7,398 nucleotides of DNA from positions 1 to 7,398 of the forward strand of contig DAOVUK010000143.1 in the NCBI GenBank assembly GCA_030632625.1. Direction: 5' to 3'. Source of the DNA: Gammaproteobacteria bacterium. Lineage in GTDB: Bacteria > Pseudomonadota > Gammaproteobacteria > GRL18. Position 1 is the stretch's first letter; the number at the start of each line of letters is the position of its first letter. Below, piece after piece: positions 1 through 6,112 of this stretch. A model generated the notes under the pieces. The model ran no database searches and was not told the origin of the DNA. It was given only the letters and a program-made list of their open reading frames with translations. The translations under genes and the position numbers were made by a program.

Positions 1-287
1 AACTCCCCATTCTTGCCAGTCACCAATTAGCTTTTTGTTCTTATGAAAATAATACACGGAAAGATAAGTGGTAAGTCAACATAAGCTCATGTCGTTGAAT
101 TACTGCTTGTTGATGAAAAGACCGAACAAAATCACCGTAATCTCCTTATACTAAAGACACGATCACACCATAAACTCCAGCATAGACAAAAAATAATTAA
201 ATTAATAAAACCACAAGCAAATCCATTTGCTTTACGTACAGATATAGTTTGTGTTTACCTCCTGTGTAGCATAAATAGACTGTCATT
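1..287. other. Left-edge region without a supported gene
   Basis: No open frame here has a credible start, ribosome binding site and protein-like content together. A minus-strand frame running off the left edge from about base 75 reads as a plausible but very short peptide (VYYFHKNKKLIGDWQEWG). It follows an in-frame stop and has no ribosome binding site, so it is not called. A strong Shine-Dalgarno-like AGGAGG lies on the minus strand near 257-264, but no start codon follows at a useful distance. The only structured element is the hairpin at 215-232. The region may be decayed sequence. Confidence 0.5.
215..232 (-). terminator. Possible terminator of the VWA lipoprotein gene
   Basis: A perfect inverted repeat, AAGCAAAT-CC-ATTTGCTT, lies about 55 bases beyond the stop codon of the leftward VWA gene. 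Read on the minus strand, the hairpin is followed by TGTGGTTTTATTAATT, a short T-rich run. The stem is AT-rich and the nominal loop is only two bases, so the real loop would open to four or more. It would be a weak intrinsic terminator at best; a protein-binding palindrome is the alternative. Confidence 0.35.
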
Positions 288-1952
288 TTAGTTCGATAAA
301 TTTACAGCTAATTTTAATAGCTCAATATAATTTGCACGATAGCCATGTTCATCCTGATCTTTGGCTGATTGAGCCAGTTTAATAATATCCTTATAATTAA
401 ACTGACCTGAATATTTTCCTCCTCGTAATAATTGTCCATAGGCTGCCACACTGGCTGAAAATCTGAACCGTGCTGTGGTATGACTGTTCGGCTTAATATC
501 ACTCATTAAGATGGATTTCGAAATCAGTTGACTGCTGGTCTGCTCAGGCTTTTTATAACGTATTTTTAGAAAGGCCAGTTCTTTTTTTAAATCATCAGTT
601 CCGCTACTATTGCTGCTTGTTTTTTTACCCTGTGCATAACGCAGAGGATCTATCATGCCTGGCTCTCCGGTCAGTACTATCTCATAAAGAGCTGTTACTG
701 AATGTCCTGCACCTATATCACCAGCATCCACTTTATCATTATTAAAATCTTCCTGTTTGAGCATACGGTTTTCATAACCAATTAAACGATATTCTTTAAC
801 ATTTGGACTAAATTCAATTTGAATTTTGACATCCCGAGCAATGGTTAATAAGGTGGAGGACATTTCATTTACCAGAACTTTTTGTGCTTCTAATAAATTA
901 TCAATATAGGCTGCTGTGCCATTACCAACATCAGCAAGTTGTTCCATTAGCTCATAGTTATAATTACCGCTGCCATAGCCTAATGTGCTGAGTGCGATAC
1001 CGGATTTCCTTTTTTGTATAATCAGTTCTTTTAAACTGTTGGTATCACTAATACCAACATTCATATCACCATCAGAAGCAATAATAATACGATTAATGCC
1101 ATCCTTGATAAAGGCTTCACTTGCTAATTTATAAGCAGTTCGAATACCAGCTTCGCCATTTGTCGAGCCCCCTGCTGTTAATTGATCAATCGCCTGTTCA
1201 ATTTTGAGGCGCTGGCTGGCAGGTGTTGGTTGCAATACGACTCCGGCTGCACCGGCATAGACAACCAGACTGATTTTATCTTTTTCAGTTAATTGTTTAA
1301 GTAATAATTTTAATGATTTTTTCACCAGACCCAGTTTATCAGGTGAATGCATTGATCCTGAAACATCGACTAAAAAAACAAGGTTTGCGGGAGGCATTTC
1401 AGTTTTATCAATATCATATCCCTTAATACCGATATGCAGTAGTTTTGAGTTTTTATTCCAGGGTGTTGGCGCAATTTCTGTGGTAATAGAAAACGGTGTA
1501 TCCAGATTTTTAGCTCTAGGGTAATCATAATCAAAATAATTAATGAGCTCCTCTGTTTTCACTGCATCTTTAGCCGGTAAGTTCCCCTGCATTAGCATAC
1601 GTCGTACATTGCTATAGGAAGCAGTATCAACATCAATACTAAATGTTGATACAGATTGCTCACTCACCAGATGAACAGGATTATCTTCATAGTCTTGATA
1701 TTTTTCTGTATTGGGCTGTTCCAGTGATGCTGGATGGAGGTAAATATTGTGCCTTATACTTTGTGTCAGAGAATTACTGACATTGATCATTTTATTTGTA
1801 TGGGCATGACTGGTGTACCTGTTGGACTGTGATACAGACAATTCATTCTGAGGCATAGTATCAGGATTTAATCTATTCTGAATTCCACTATGACAAGCTG
1901 ATAAAAAAAGCACAAGGCAAGAGCTGCTGATAATGAGTGAATGTGTATTCAT
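288..1952 (-). CDS. VWA-domain lipoprotein, YfbK-like
   Basis: A 554-residue envelope protein. Residues 1-20 form a lipoprotein signal peptide with lipobox LSAC (Cys20); the next residue is His rather than Asp, which by the Lol rule of enterobacteria favours the outer membrane. A low-complexity linker (about 25-85) precedes the VWA-associated N-terminal region (about 90-145, with STFSIDVDTASY). The VWA domain runs about 188-365 with a complete metal-binding MIDAS site: D196-x-S198-x-S200, T264 and D294. The C-terminal part (about 370-550) matches the DUF3520 type seen in E. coli YfbK, which is of similar length. VWA domains bind protein partners through a metal ion; the partner here is unknown. 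I chose ATG at 1952, preceded by TGGAAA about six bases upstream, over an in-frame TTG four codons earlier. The gene is a lone leftward transcription unit, divergent from the DUF6502 gene. Confidence 0.9.
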   Translation of the reverse strand: MNTHSLIISSSCLVLFLSACHSGIQNRLNPDTMPQNELSVSQSNRYTSHAHTNKMINVSNSLTQSIRHNIYLHPASLEQPNTEKYQDYEDNPVHLVSEQSVSTFSIDVDTASYSNVRRMLMQGNLPAKDAVKTEELINYFDYDYPRAKNLDTPFSITTEIAPTPWNKNSKLLHIGIKGYDIDKTEMPPANLVFLVDVSGSMHSPDKLGLVKKSLKLLLKQLTEKDKISLVVYAGAAGVVLQPTPASQRLKIEQAIDQLTAGGSTNGEAGIRTAYKLASEAFIKDGINRIIIASDGDMNVGISDTNSLKELIIQKRKSGIALSTLGYGSGNYNYELMEQLADVGNGTAAYIDNLLEAQKVLVNEMSSTLLTIARDVKIQIEFSPNVKEYRLIGYENRMLKQEDFNNDKVDAGDIGAGHSVTALYEIVLTGEPGMIDPLRYAQGKKTSSNSSGTDDLKKELAFLKIRYKKPEQTSSQLISKSILMSDIKPNSHTTARFRFSASVAAYGQLLRGGKYSGQFNYKDIIKLAQSAKDQDEHGYRANYIELLKLAVNLSN

Positions 1953-2016
1953 AATAATTTCCAATTTTTATGGTTATCGATAAGTAAAACAATAATAATT
2001 TTTAACTGTATTTTTA

Positions 2017-2040
2017 TAATTGGGAATATATTCCCAATTA
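2017..2040. promoter_or_regulatory. Perfect 24-bp palindrome, probable operator
   Basis: Left arm TAATTGGGAATA (2017-2028) is followed directly by its exact reverse complement TATTCCCAATTA (2029-2040), with no spacer. It lies 65 bases upstream of the VWA start and 68 bases upstream of the DUF6502 start, so it could control either or both. The core GGGAATATATTCCC has the form of a dimeric repressor site. I cannot assign it to a named regulator. DUF6502 carries helix-turn-helix-like segments and is the nearest candidate to bind it (inference). Confidence 0.6.
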
Positions 2041-2051
2041 ATATTTGTGAT

Positions 2052-2061
2052 TATATTCCCA
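2052..2061 (+). promoter_or_regulatory. Extra half-site of the palindrome
   Basis: TATATTCCCA repeats exactly the segment at 2027-2036 inside the 24-bp palindrome. The two copies start 25 bases apart, about two and a half helical turns. One full site plus one half-site is a common arrangement for cooperative binding, but this reading is an inference. Confidence 0.4.
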
Positions 2062-2095
2062 TTATATTTTATTTTCAATCCCTTTTTTAATTTGT

Positions 2096-2101
2096 TATAC
2101 T
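2096..2101 (+). promoter_or_regulatory. Candidate -10 box for the DUF6502 gene
   Basis: TATACT matches five of six bases of the sigma-70 -10 consensus TATAAT. A -35 at the usual spacing is weak (TTTCAA at 2073-2078, 17-base spacer). Transcription from this box would start near 2108, which is the A of the ATG itself, so the message would have little or no leader. No Shine-Dalgarno sequence is present before the ATG. Confidence 0.4.
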
Positions 2102-2107
2102 CAGTTC

Positions 2108-2929
2108 ATGAAATCAAATGCCCTGATAAAAGCCCTGGTAAAGGCCAGTTACACCATTTTATATGCCCTGGCACGCATACTCTTACGCCATGGAATTGGT
2201 TTTACTGCCTTTAGTGAAATTGCTAAACGTGCTTTTATCGATGTTGCCCACAATGAATTTGCTCTACCCGGCCGCAAACAAACAGTATCAAGAATTTCGG
2301 CATTAACGGGGCTTTCTCGCAAAGATGTGGGGCTGGTGTTAAAACAGGAATCCCTGGATGATGGACTCAATAATATTCATATTAACCGGGTGGCCAGGGT
2401 GATCAGCGGCTGGTTAAGTGATAATAATTTTCAGGATCACCAGCAACAGCCTTTAGACCTCCCTTTTGAAGGTGATAATAGTTTTTCCAGCCTGGTTAAA
2501 CGTTATAGTGGTGATTTGACACCCAAAACAATTGCCGACGAATTAATGCGTATTAATGCCATCAGCATGCTGTCCGGTGGAAAATTACGTCTGGAACAGC
2601 ATGCCTATGTACCCAAAGATGATTTACTTCATAAAACCTCTATTTTGGGCAGCGATGTATCTGATCTAATTGCCACAATTGATCACAATATGGTCGAACC
2701 GGAGCAGGCTTATTTTCAACGTAAGGTGAGCTATCAAAATATTGATGAGGCTTCAATCGATGGTCTACACGATGATCTGAACCAGCTCAGTCAGCAATAT
2801 CTGGAAAAAATGCAAGCCACTATACGAAAAAAAGCTAAAGTAGCGACAGGTCATCGAAAAAAATGCCTGGGTGTTGGTATCTACTATTTTGAAAAGGATA
2901 TATCAGATGAAACTAATGAAAAGAAGTAA
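2108..2929 (+). CDS. DUF6502 family protein
   Basis: A 273-residue protein without signal peptide or clear membrane segment, recognised from its N-terminal block (residues 1-80: a basic helix, then LLRHGI, FSEIAKRAFIDVA and RISALTGLSRKDV), typical of the uncharacterised DUF6502 family. Residues 58-80 (KQTVSRISALTGLSRKDVGL) look like a helix-turn-helix. Residues 137-163 (LTPKTIADEL followed by a GGKLRL strand) resemble a second, possibly winged, helix-turn-helix. The C-terminus (223-250) is helical and basic. A DNA-binding or regulatory role is therefore inferred, not known. The start at 2108 gives the expected family N-terminus although no ribosome binding site precedes it. The last 23 bases overlap the downstream lipoprotein gene, implying co-expression. 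The operator-like palindrome upstream suggests autoregulation. Confidence 0.8.
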   Translation: MKSNALIKALVKASYTILYALARILLRHGIGFTAFSEIAKRAFIDVAHNEFALPGRKQTVSRISALTGLSRKDVGLVLKQESLDDGLNNIHINRVARVISGWLSDNNFQDHQQQPLDLPFEGDNSFSSLVKRYSGDLTPKTIADELMRINAISMLSGGKLRLEQHAYVPKDDLLHKTSILGSDVSDLIATIDHNMVEPEQAYFQRKVSYQNIDEASIDGLHDDLNQLSQQYLEKMQATIRKKAKVATGHRKKCLGVGIYYFEKDISDETNEKK

Positions 2930-3170
2930 TTATTTTATAACTGTTATCATTATTTCATGGTTTTTGCAGGGCTGTGCAGGCACCTCTGAATCAGAGGGCC
3001 CAGTTCTTAAATCAACTATTGAAAAATCTGATGGTGGTGAAAAACTTTATAGGAAATCTCCAGCTTCTGAAGGTGTATTTGCTCCCCAAAATAGTCCGTC
3101 TACAGATTTAGATGGCGGAATTTCCGGTACTGGACATGATAAAAAACTTGATCAGGGCAATGCCTTTTAA
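2907..3170 (+). CDS. Small lipoprotein downstream of DUF6502
   Basis: An 87-residue predicted lipoprotein: basic N-terminus (KLMKRSN), hydrophobic stretch (about residues 9-20) and lipobox LQGC with Cys23. The mature part is short, polar and probably disordered, ending in a glycine-rich GGISGTG motif before a charged tail. I chose ATG at 2907 because AAAAGGA (2892-2898) is well spaced before it; the in-frame ATG at 2916 is less favoured. It overlaps the DUF6502 gene by 23 bases in another frame, so translation is likely coupled. From memory, DUF6502 genes are often followed by genes for DUF5666 proteins, which carry a similar GGIGGTG motif after their signal peptide. This gene may be a truncated relative that keeps only that N-terminal part. 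A stand-alone small lipoprotein is equally possible. Confidence 0.65.
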   Translation: MKLMKRSNYFITVIIISWFLQGCAGTSESEGPVLKSTIEKSDGGEKLYRKSPASEGVFAPQNSPSTDLDGGISGTGHDKKLDQGNAF

Positions 3171-3177
3171 GAATAAT

Positions 3178-3317
3178 GGACAGGCTACTTTTCTTTGGGG
3201 ATGAATAAATAACCATAAAGAAATTACTAGATAAGCCATATGTTCACACAAAAAAATAAATAAAAAATGCGAGATTTTAAAGTAGCCTGTCCCCTTTTTT
3301 ATTTGTCCCCTTTTTTA
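3178..3317. mobile_element. MITE-like element with 14-bp inverted repeats
   Basis: GGACAGGCTACTTT (3178-3191) is exactly inverted as AAAGTAGCCTGTCC (3279-3292), enclosing 87 AT-rich bases with no coding content. The right arm runs into TGTCCCCTTTTTTA (3288-3301), repeated exactly at 3304-3317 with a 16-base period. Short repeats of this style are associated with RAYT/Y1 transposases in many gammaproteobacteria, and one such transposase lies 3 kb downstream, although that gene has no matching copy at its ends in this window. The element separates the lipoprotein gene from the DOMON gene. Its right arm followed by CCCCTTTTTT may also work as a rightward terminator. Confidence 0.6.
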
Positions 3318-3333
3318 ACCACAGGAAAAAGTT

Positions 3334-3885
3334 GTGCTAAAGTATAGTTTGGCCTGCTATGACAAGATGATATATACTGCTGTGCAGTCCCTGCAAGTTG
3401 AGGTAGAAGCAACGCCTGAAGGAGGACTGCAACTTCGCTATGATTTAACTGCCGATCTGACACAATTACGCATCCCTGCACCGCAGGTTCCTGCTGAGGT
3501 GAATGATTTGTGGAAAAATATCTGTTTTGAGTTGTTCGTTGCTGTAGAAGGTGACGCCGGGTATCATGAATTTAATTTTTCACCGTCCGGCCAATGGGCG
3601 GCTTATGCGTTCAGCAACTATCGGGAGCGTAGTGAGTGGACGTCCAGCCAAGCACCTTATATCAGCATTTCTCAGACCAATACTGGACATTTGATACTGG
3701 AAGCGATGATCACTGCAGCTGATATTCCACCCAACATTTCAGGTAAGCCTCTTCAGCTTGGCCTGACAGCAGTCATCGAGGCAGAAGATGGAAGCTGCTC
3801 GTATTGGGCGCTACTTCATCCCTCAGATCATCCTGATTTTCACCATCGTGCCGGTTTTGCCTGTATACTGACTGCTCAGGATTAG
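3334..3885 (+). CDS. DOMON-like domain protein
   Basis: A 183-residue protein with one DOMON-like beta-sandwich domain filling its length and no signal peptide, so probably cytoplasmic. Recognisable blocks are LRIP (45-48), DLWKNICFELFV (58-69), HEFNFSPSGQWAAYAF (78-93), LGLTAVIEAEDG (142-153), SYWALLHP (156-163) and PDFHHRAGF (167-175). DOMON-like domains are related to family 9 carbohydrate-binding modules and bind sugars or haem; the ligand here is unknown. A sugar is the better guess because the next gene is a putative muramidase. Start: GTG at 3334, supported by AGGAAA at 3323-3328 and by an N-terminus (LACYDKMIYTAVQSLQVEVE) that fits the family. ATG at 3367 is the alternative. The MITE-like repeat ends only six bases before the ribosome binding site, so the native promoter may have been displaced. 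Confidence 0.8.
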   Translation: MLKYSLACYDKMIYTAVQSLQVEVEATPEGGLQLRYDLTADLTQLRIPAPQVPAEVNDLWKNICFELFVAVEGDAGYHEFNFSPSGQWAAYAFSNYRERSEWTSSQAPYISISQTNTGHLILEAMITAADIPPNISGKPLQLGLTAVIEAEDGSCSYWALLHPSDHPDFHHRAGFACILTAQD

Positions 3886-3965
3886 CGCAACAAATTTGCC
3901 TGGTTTTTCAGGACTATTGTGATAAGAGCAGGTGTTCTGATATTCAAACCGACTTCACTTAATTT

Positions 3966-3986
3966 ACAAACTACAAACTACAAACT
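3966..3986 (+). repeat. Three ACAAACT heptamers abutting the namZ start
   Basis: ACAAACT occurs three times without interruption at 3966-3972, 3973-3979 and 3980-3986. The last base touches the ATG at 3987. The repeats occupy the position where a Shine-Dalgarno sequence would stand, and none is visible there. Slippage would alter the leader by seven bases per unit without touching the reading frame. Confidence 0.8.
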
Positions 3987-5189
3987 ATGAAATTTGGAAT
4001 TGATCGTTTACTGGAAGAGCCCGCTCTGAGAACATCTTTGGCAGACAAACGCCTGGCGTTGCTGGCACATCCAGCCTCGGTTACGCATGACTTGACGCAT
4101 ACGATGGATGCATTGAATAAGCTTCCTGATATCAAATTAAGCGCTGCATTTGGTCCTCAGCACGGTCTGCGTGGAGACAAACAGGATAACATGATGGAGT
4201 CCCCCGATTTCATTGACCCGTTAATTGGTATTCCGGTGTTCAGTCTTTACGGGAACGTACGCCGCCCAACGGATGCTATGATGGATACCTTCGACGTTCT
4301 GTTAGTCGATTTACAGGATCTCGGTTGCCGCATCTACACCTTTATCACTACTCTGCGTTATGTATTGGAAGCAGCAGCGTTGCACCAAAAATCGGTGTGG
4401 ATACTGGACCGTCCCAATCCGGCAGGCAGGCCGGTGGAAGGTCTGATGCTGCGTGAGGGTTGGGAAAGCTTTGTTGGGGCAGGTCCTATGCCGATGCGCC
4501 ATGGGTTGACAATGGGTGAACTTGCACGTTGGTTTATTAGTAAGCTGAAATTGGATATTGATTGCCAGATTATAAAGATGCAAGGCTGGGAGCCTCATTC
4601 TGCTCCCGGCTATGGCTGGCCAATGGGTGAACGAAGCTGGATCAATCCCAGCCCGAATGCACCAAATCTGTGGATGGCTCGCTGCTACGCGGGAACGGTG
4701 ATGCTGGAAGGCACCACCTTATCCGAAGGCCGCGGTACGACCCGCCCACTGGAACTTTTTGGGGCGCCCGATTTAGATGCTCACACCCTTATCAAGTCGA
4801 TGTACAGTTTGGCACCACAATGGTTGACGGGTTGCAGATTGCGCGAGTGCTGGTTTGAACCTACTTTTCACAAACACGCCGGAAAGCTTTGTTCTGGGGT
4901 GCAAATCCATGTCGAAGATGCTTCATACGATCATGTCTCTTTTCATCCCTGGCGATTGCAGGCACTGGCATTCAAGGTACTGCGTCAGCAGTATCCGGAT
5001 TACCTGTTGTGGAGGGATTTTCCCTATGAATATGAACTGGATCGCCTGGCTATAGATGTTATCAATGGTTCATCTCTGCTGCGGGAGTGGGTGGATGACC
5101 CCCATGCCATGCCGGGGGATTTAGAGATTATTACGCGAAAGGACGAACTGGCATGGGAGCAAGAGTGCAATGAATTTTTGTTATATTAG
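3987..5189 (+). CDS. namZ: DUF1343/NamZ family exo-N-acetylmuramidase, cytoplasmic
   Basis: A 400-residue protein of the DUF1343 family, whose characterised member NamZ of Bacillus subtilis removes N-acetylmuramic acid from the non-reducing end of peptidoglycan fragments (CAZy GH171). Family blocks in order: HPASVTHD (28-35), FGPQHGLRGDKQDN (55-68), DLQDLGCRIYTF (108-119), LDRPNPAGRPVEG (140-152), PMRHGLTMGELARW (169-182), NPSPNAPNLW (220-229) and EGTTLSEGRGTTRPLE (241-256). The C-terminal domain spans about 285-400. There is no signal peptide, so it should act in the cytoplasm, in muropeptide recycling rather than on the intact wall. The common PEHG motif reads PQHG here (Q58). The start is set by the family N-terminus KFGIDRLL, since only heptamer repeats precede it. 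It lies 101 bases after the DOMON gene and is probably expressed with it. Family assignment is firm; activity is inferred. Confidence 0.85.
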   Translation: MKFGIDRLLEEPALRTSLADKRLALLAHPASVTHDLTHTMDALNKLPDIKLSAAFGPQHGLRGDKQDNMMESPDFIDPLIGIPVFSLYGNVRRPTDAMMDTFDVLLVDLQDLGCRIYTFITTLRYVLEAAALHQKSVWILDRPNPAGRPVEGLMLREGWESFVGAGPMPMRHGLTMGELARWFISKLKLDIDCQIIKMQGWEPHSAPGYGWPMGERSWINPSPNAPNLWMARCYAGTVMLEGTTLSEGRGTTRPLELFGAPDLDAHTLIKSMYSLAPQWLTGCRLRECWFEPTFHKHAGKLCSGVQIHVEDASYDHVSFHPWRLQALAFKVLRQQYPDYLLWRDFPYEYELDRLAIDVINGSSLLREWVDDPHAMPGDLEIITRKDELAWEQECNEFLLY

Positions 5190-5212
5190 CCTGGTAGGGC
5201 AAGCTAATTACA

Positions 5213-5261
5213 GGGCACCCATCTATTGGAGCTAAATAACTACTTCAATAATTGGGTGTCC
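5213..5261. repeat. Long hairpin after namZ
   Basis: Bases 5213-5221 pair with 5253-5261 (GGGCACCCA with TGGGTGTCC, one G-U pair). After a two-by-two internal loop, 5224-5231 pair with 5243-5250, leaving an 11-base loop. The hairpin sits 24 bases after the namZ stop and could end that transcript, but no T-run follows. It could equally be a copy of a short interspersed repeat: AATAATTGG of its right arm recurs at 5364-5372, followed by a partly similar CAGCCATCT. The rest of the interval up to 5416 is AT-rich and holds only a weak 7-bp inverted repeat (TTTGATA at 5308-5314 with TATCAAA at 5322-5328). Confidence 0.5.
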
Positions 5262-5416
5262 ATTATTGTTTCACATGCGTTTGTTTTTTATTACATTACG
5301 CTTAATCTTTGATAGTCTTATTATCAAAATGCTGGGGCATCAGTTGATGAAGAATACGAAGCGAATAATTGGACAGCCATCTTTAAAACTTGATTAGTTG
5401 TTTTATTTTGATAACA

Positions 5417-5827
5417 TTAATGTTCAGGATGAATAAGTTTGATTTGAGGAAAATAAGTTTTATATTTACTAGAATCTCTTGTTATTAAATGAAACTTTGA
5501 TACTGCAACATGTGCCCCAATAAAAAAATCGGGTAGTGGTGAGTTTTTAGTTCCTTTATTTTTTCTATATTTAAGATATACTTTCCCTGTAAGAAATAAT
5601 GCTTCACGAGGAATTTCAAGCACTTTGATTCCAAGCTCTGAAATAGCATTCTCTACCTCTTCAATATTGTTGAAGCCAATTGATATTTCAGTGTAAACAA
5701 TTGAATTGATATACAAAGTATTGGTTTGACTATATTTTTCTAGTATATTCTCTGACCATTCAGCCCAATTAGGATCATCGGTAAATAAATCCAGTAACAC
5801 ACATGAGTCAACAAAAATGCCATTCAT
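5417..5827 (-). CDS. PIN-domain toxin, VapC-like
   Basis: A 136-residue PIN-domain protein, expected to be a metal-dependent ribonuclease toxin of a type II toxin-antitoxin pair. Acidic residues are in the usual places: D7 in the first strand (IFVDSCVLLDLF), E47 in IVYTEISIG, D100 in PLPDFFIGAHA-like sequence, and D118 in LITRDSSKYKTYFP, so the active site looks intact. VapC toxins cut tRNA or rRNA; the target of this one cannot be read from sequence. The start ATG (5825-5827) overlaps the antitoxin stop in TAATG, and GGGAG sits five bases upstream, so translation is coupled and toxin production follows the antitoxin. The block is clearly more AT-rich than the neighbouring namZ gene, which fits recent acquisition. 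Confidence 0.85.
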   Translation of the reverse strand: MNGIFVDSCVLLDLFTDDPNWAEWSENILEKYSQTNTLYINSIVYTEISIGFNNIEEVENAISELGIKVLEIPREALFLTGKVYLKYRKNKGTKNSPLPDFFIGAHVAVSKFHLITRDSSKYKTYFPQIKLIHPEH

Positions 5828-6048
5828 TATTGCTCCCTAGTGAGACTCATTATTTCATTGGTTGACATTTTTGCTGTTGCTATTCCTCTAAGTTTTTTAA
5901 ACTTACCTGTAGCCGTAGGTTCATTTGTTTTAACAATATAAAATCGACCATTTTCTTCAACAAAATCTATTTCAGTTTCCGGACTAATACCTAAAACTTC
6001 TCGTATGTTTCTGGGGATGGTGACTTGCCCTTTAGTAGTAACACGCAT
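5827..6048 (-). CDS. AbrB/SpoVT-type antitoxin
   Basis: A 73-residue antitoxin. Residues 1-42 form an AbrB-like swapped-hairpin DNA-binding domain: MRVTTKGQVTIPRNIREVLG, then an acidic turn and a GRFYIVKTN strand. The C-terminal 30 residues should wrap the PIN toxin and neutralise it. I chose ATG at 6048 because it begins exactly at the conserved domain and has GGAG ten bases upstream. A longer frame reaching 6135 would put translation through the promoter and operator and is rejected. It precedes the toxin gene in the operon and overlaps it by one base. Such antitoxins repress their own promoter, alone and with toxin; the nested palindromes just upstream fit this. Confidence 0.85.
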   Translation of the reverse strand: MRVTTKGQVTIPRNIREVLGISPETEIDFVEENGRFYIVKTNEPTATGKFKKLRGIATAKMSTNEIMSLTREQ

Positions 6049-6112
6049 AACTTGCAATCTCCAATTAAAATGTAATACCATTATAGTATTACATTTATAT
6101 AAGTTGCAAGTT
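6049..6112 (-). promoter_or_regulatory. Toxin-antitoxin promoter with nested operators
   Basis: Read leftward, TTGCAA (6104-6109) as -35, an 18-base spacer and a perfect TATAAT -10 (6080-6085) form a promoter; transcription would begin near 6073, giving a leader of about 25 bases. Two inverted repeats surround it almost concentrically. The inner one is AAATGTAATAC (6068-6078) with GTATTACATTT (6086-6096), an exact 11-bp repeat whose 7-base spacer contains the -10 box. The outer one is AACTTGCAA (6049-6057) with TTGCAAGTT (6104-6112), exact over 9 bp, touching the antitoxin start on one side and covering the -35 on the other. Binding of the antitoxin to either repeat would block the promoter (inference). 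Confidence 0.75.

Noticed and set aside
1..75. Minus-strand peptide fragment running off the left edge (VYYFHKNKKLIGDWQEWG)
   Set aside because: Only about 25 codons are visible after an in-frame stop, with no ribosome binding site and no recognisable family.
252..270. Strong AGGAGG Shine-Dalgarno-like sequence on the minus strand
   Set aside because: No start codon lies at a suitable distance and no open frame follows.
3178..3317. CRISPR-like repeat array
   Set aside because: Only two short tail copies with a 16-base period and an inverted-repeat pair are present; there are no regularly spaced repeats with unique spacers and no cas genes.
4311..5055. Open frames on both strands inside the namZ gene
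   Set aside because: They are shadows of a clearly conserved protein-coding frame and show no family features or ribosome binding sites.
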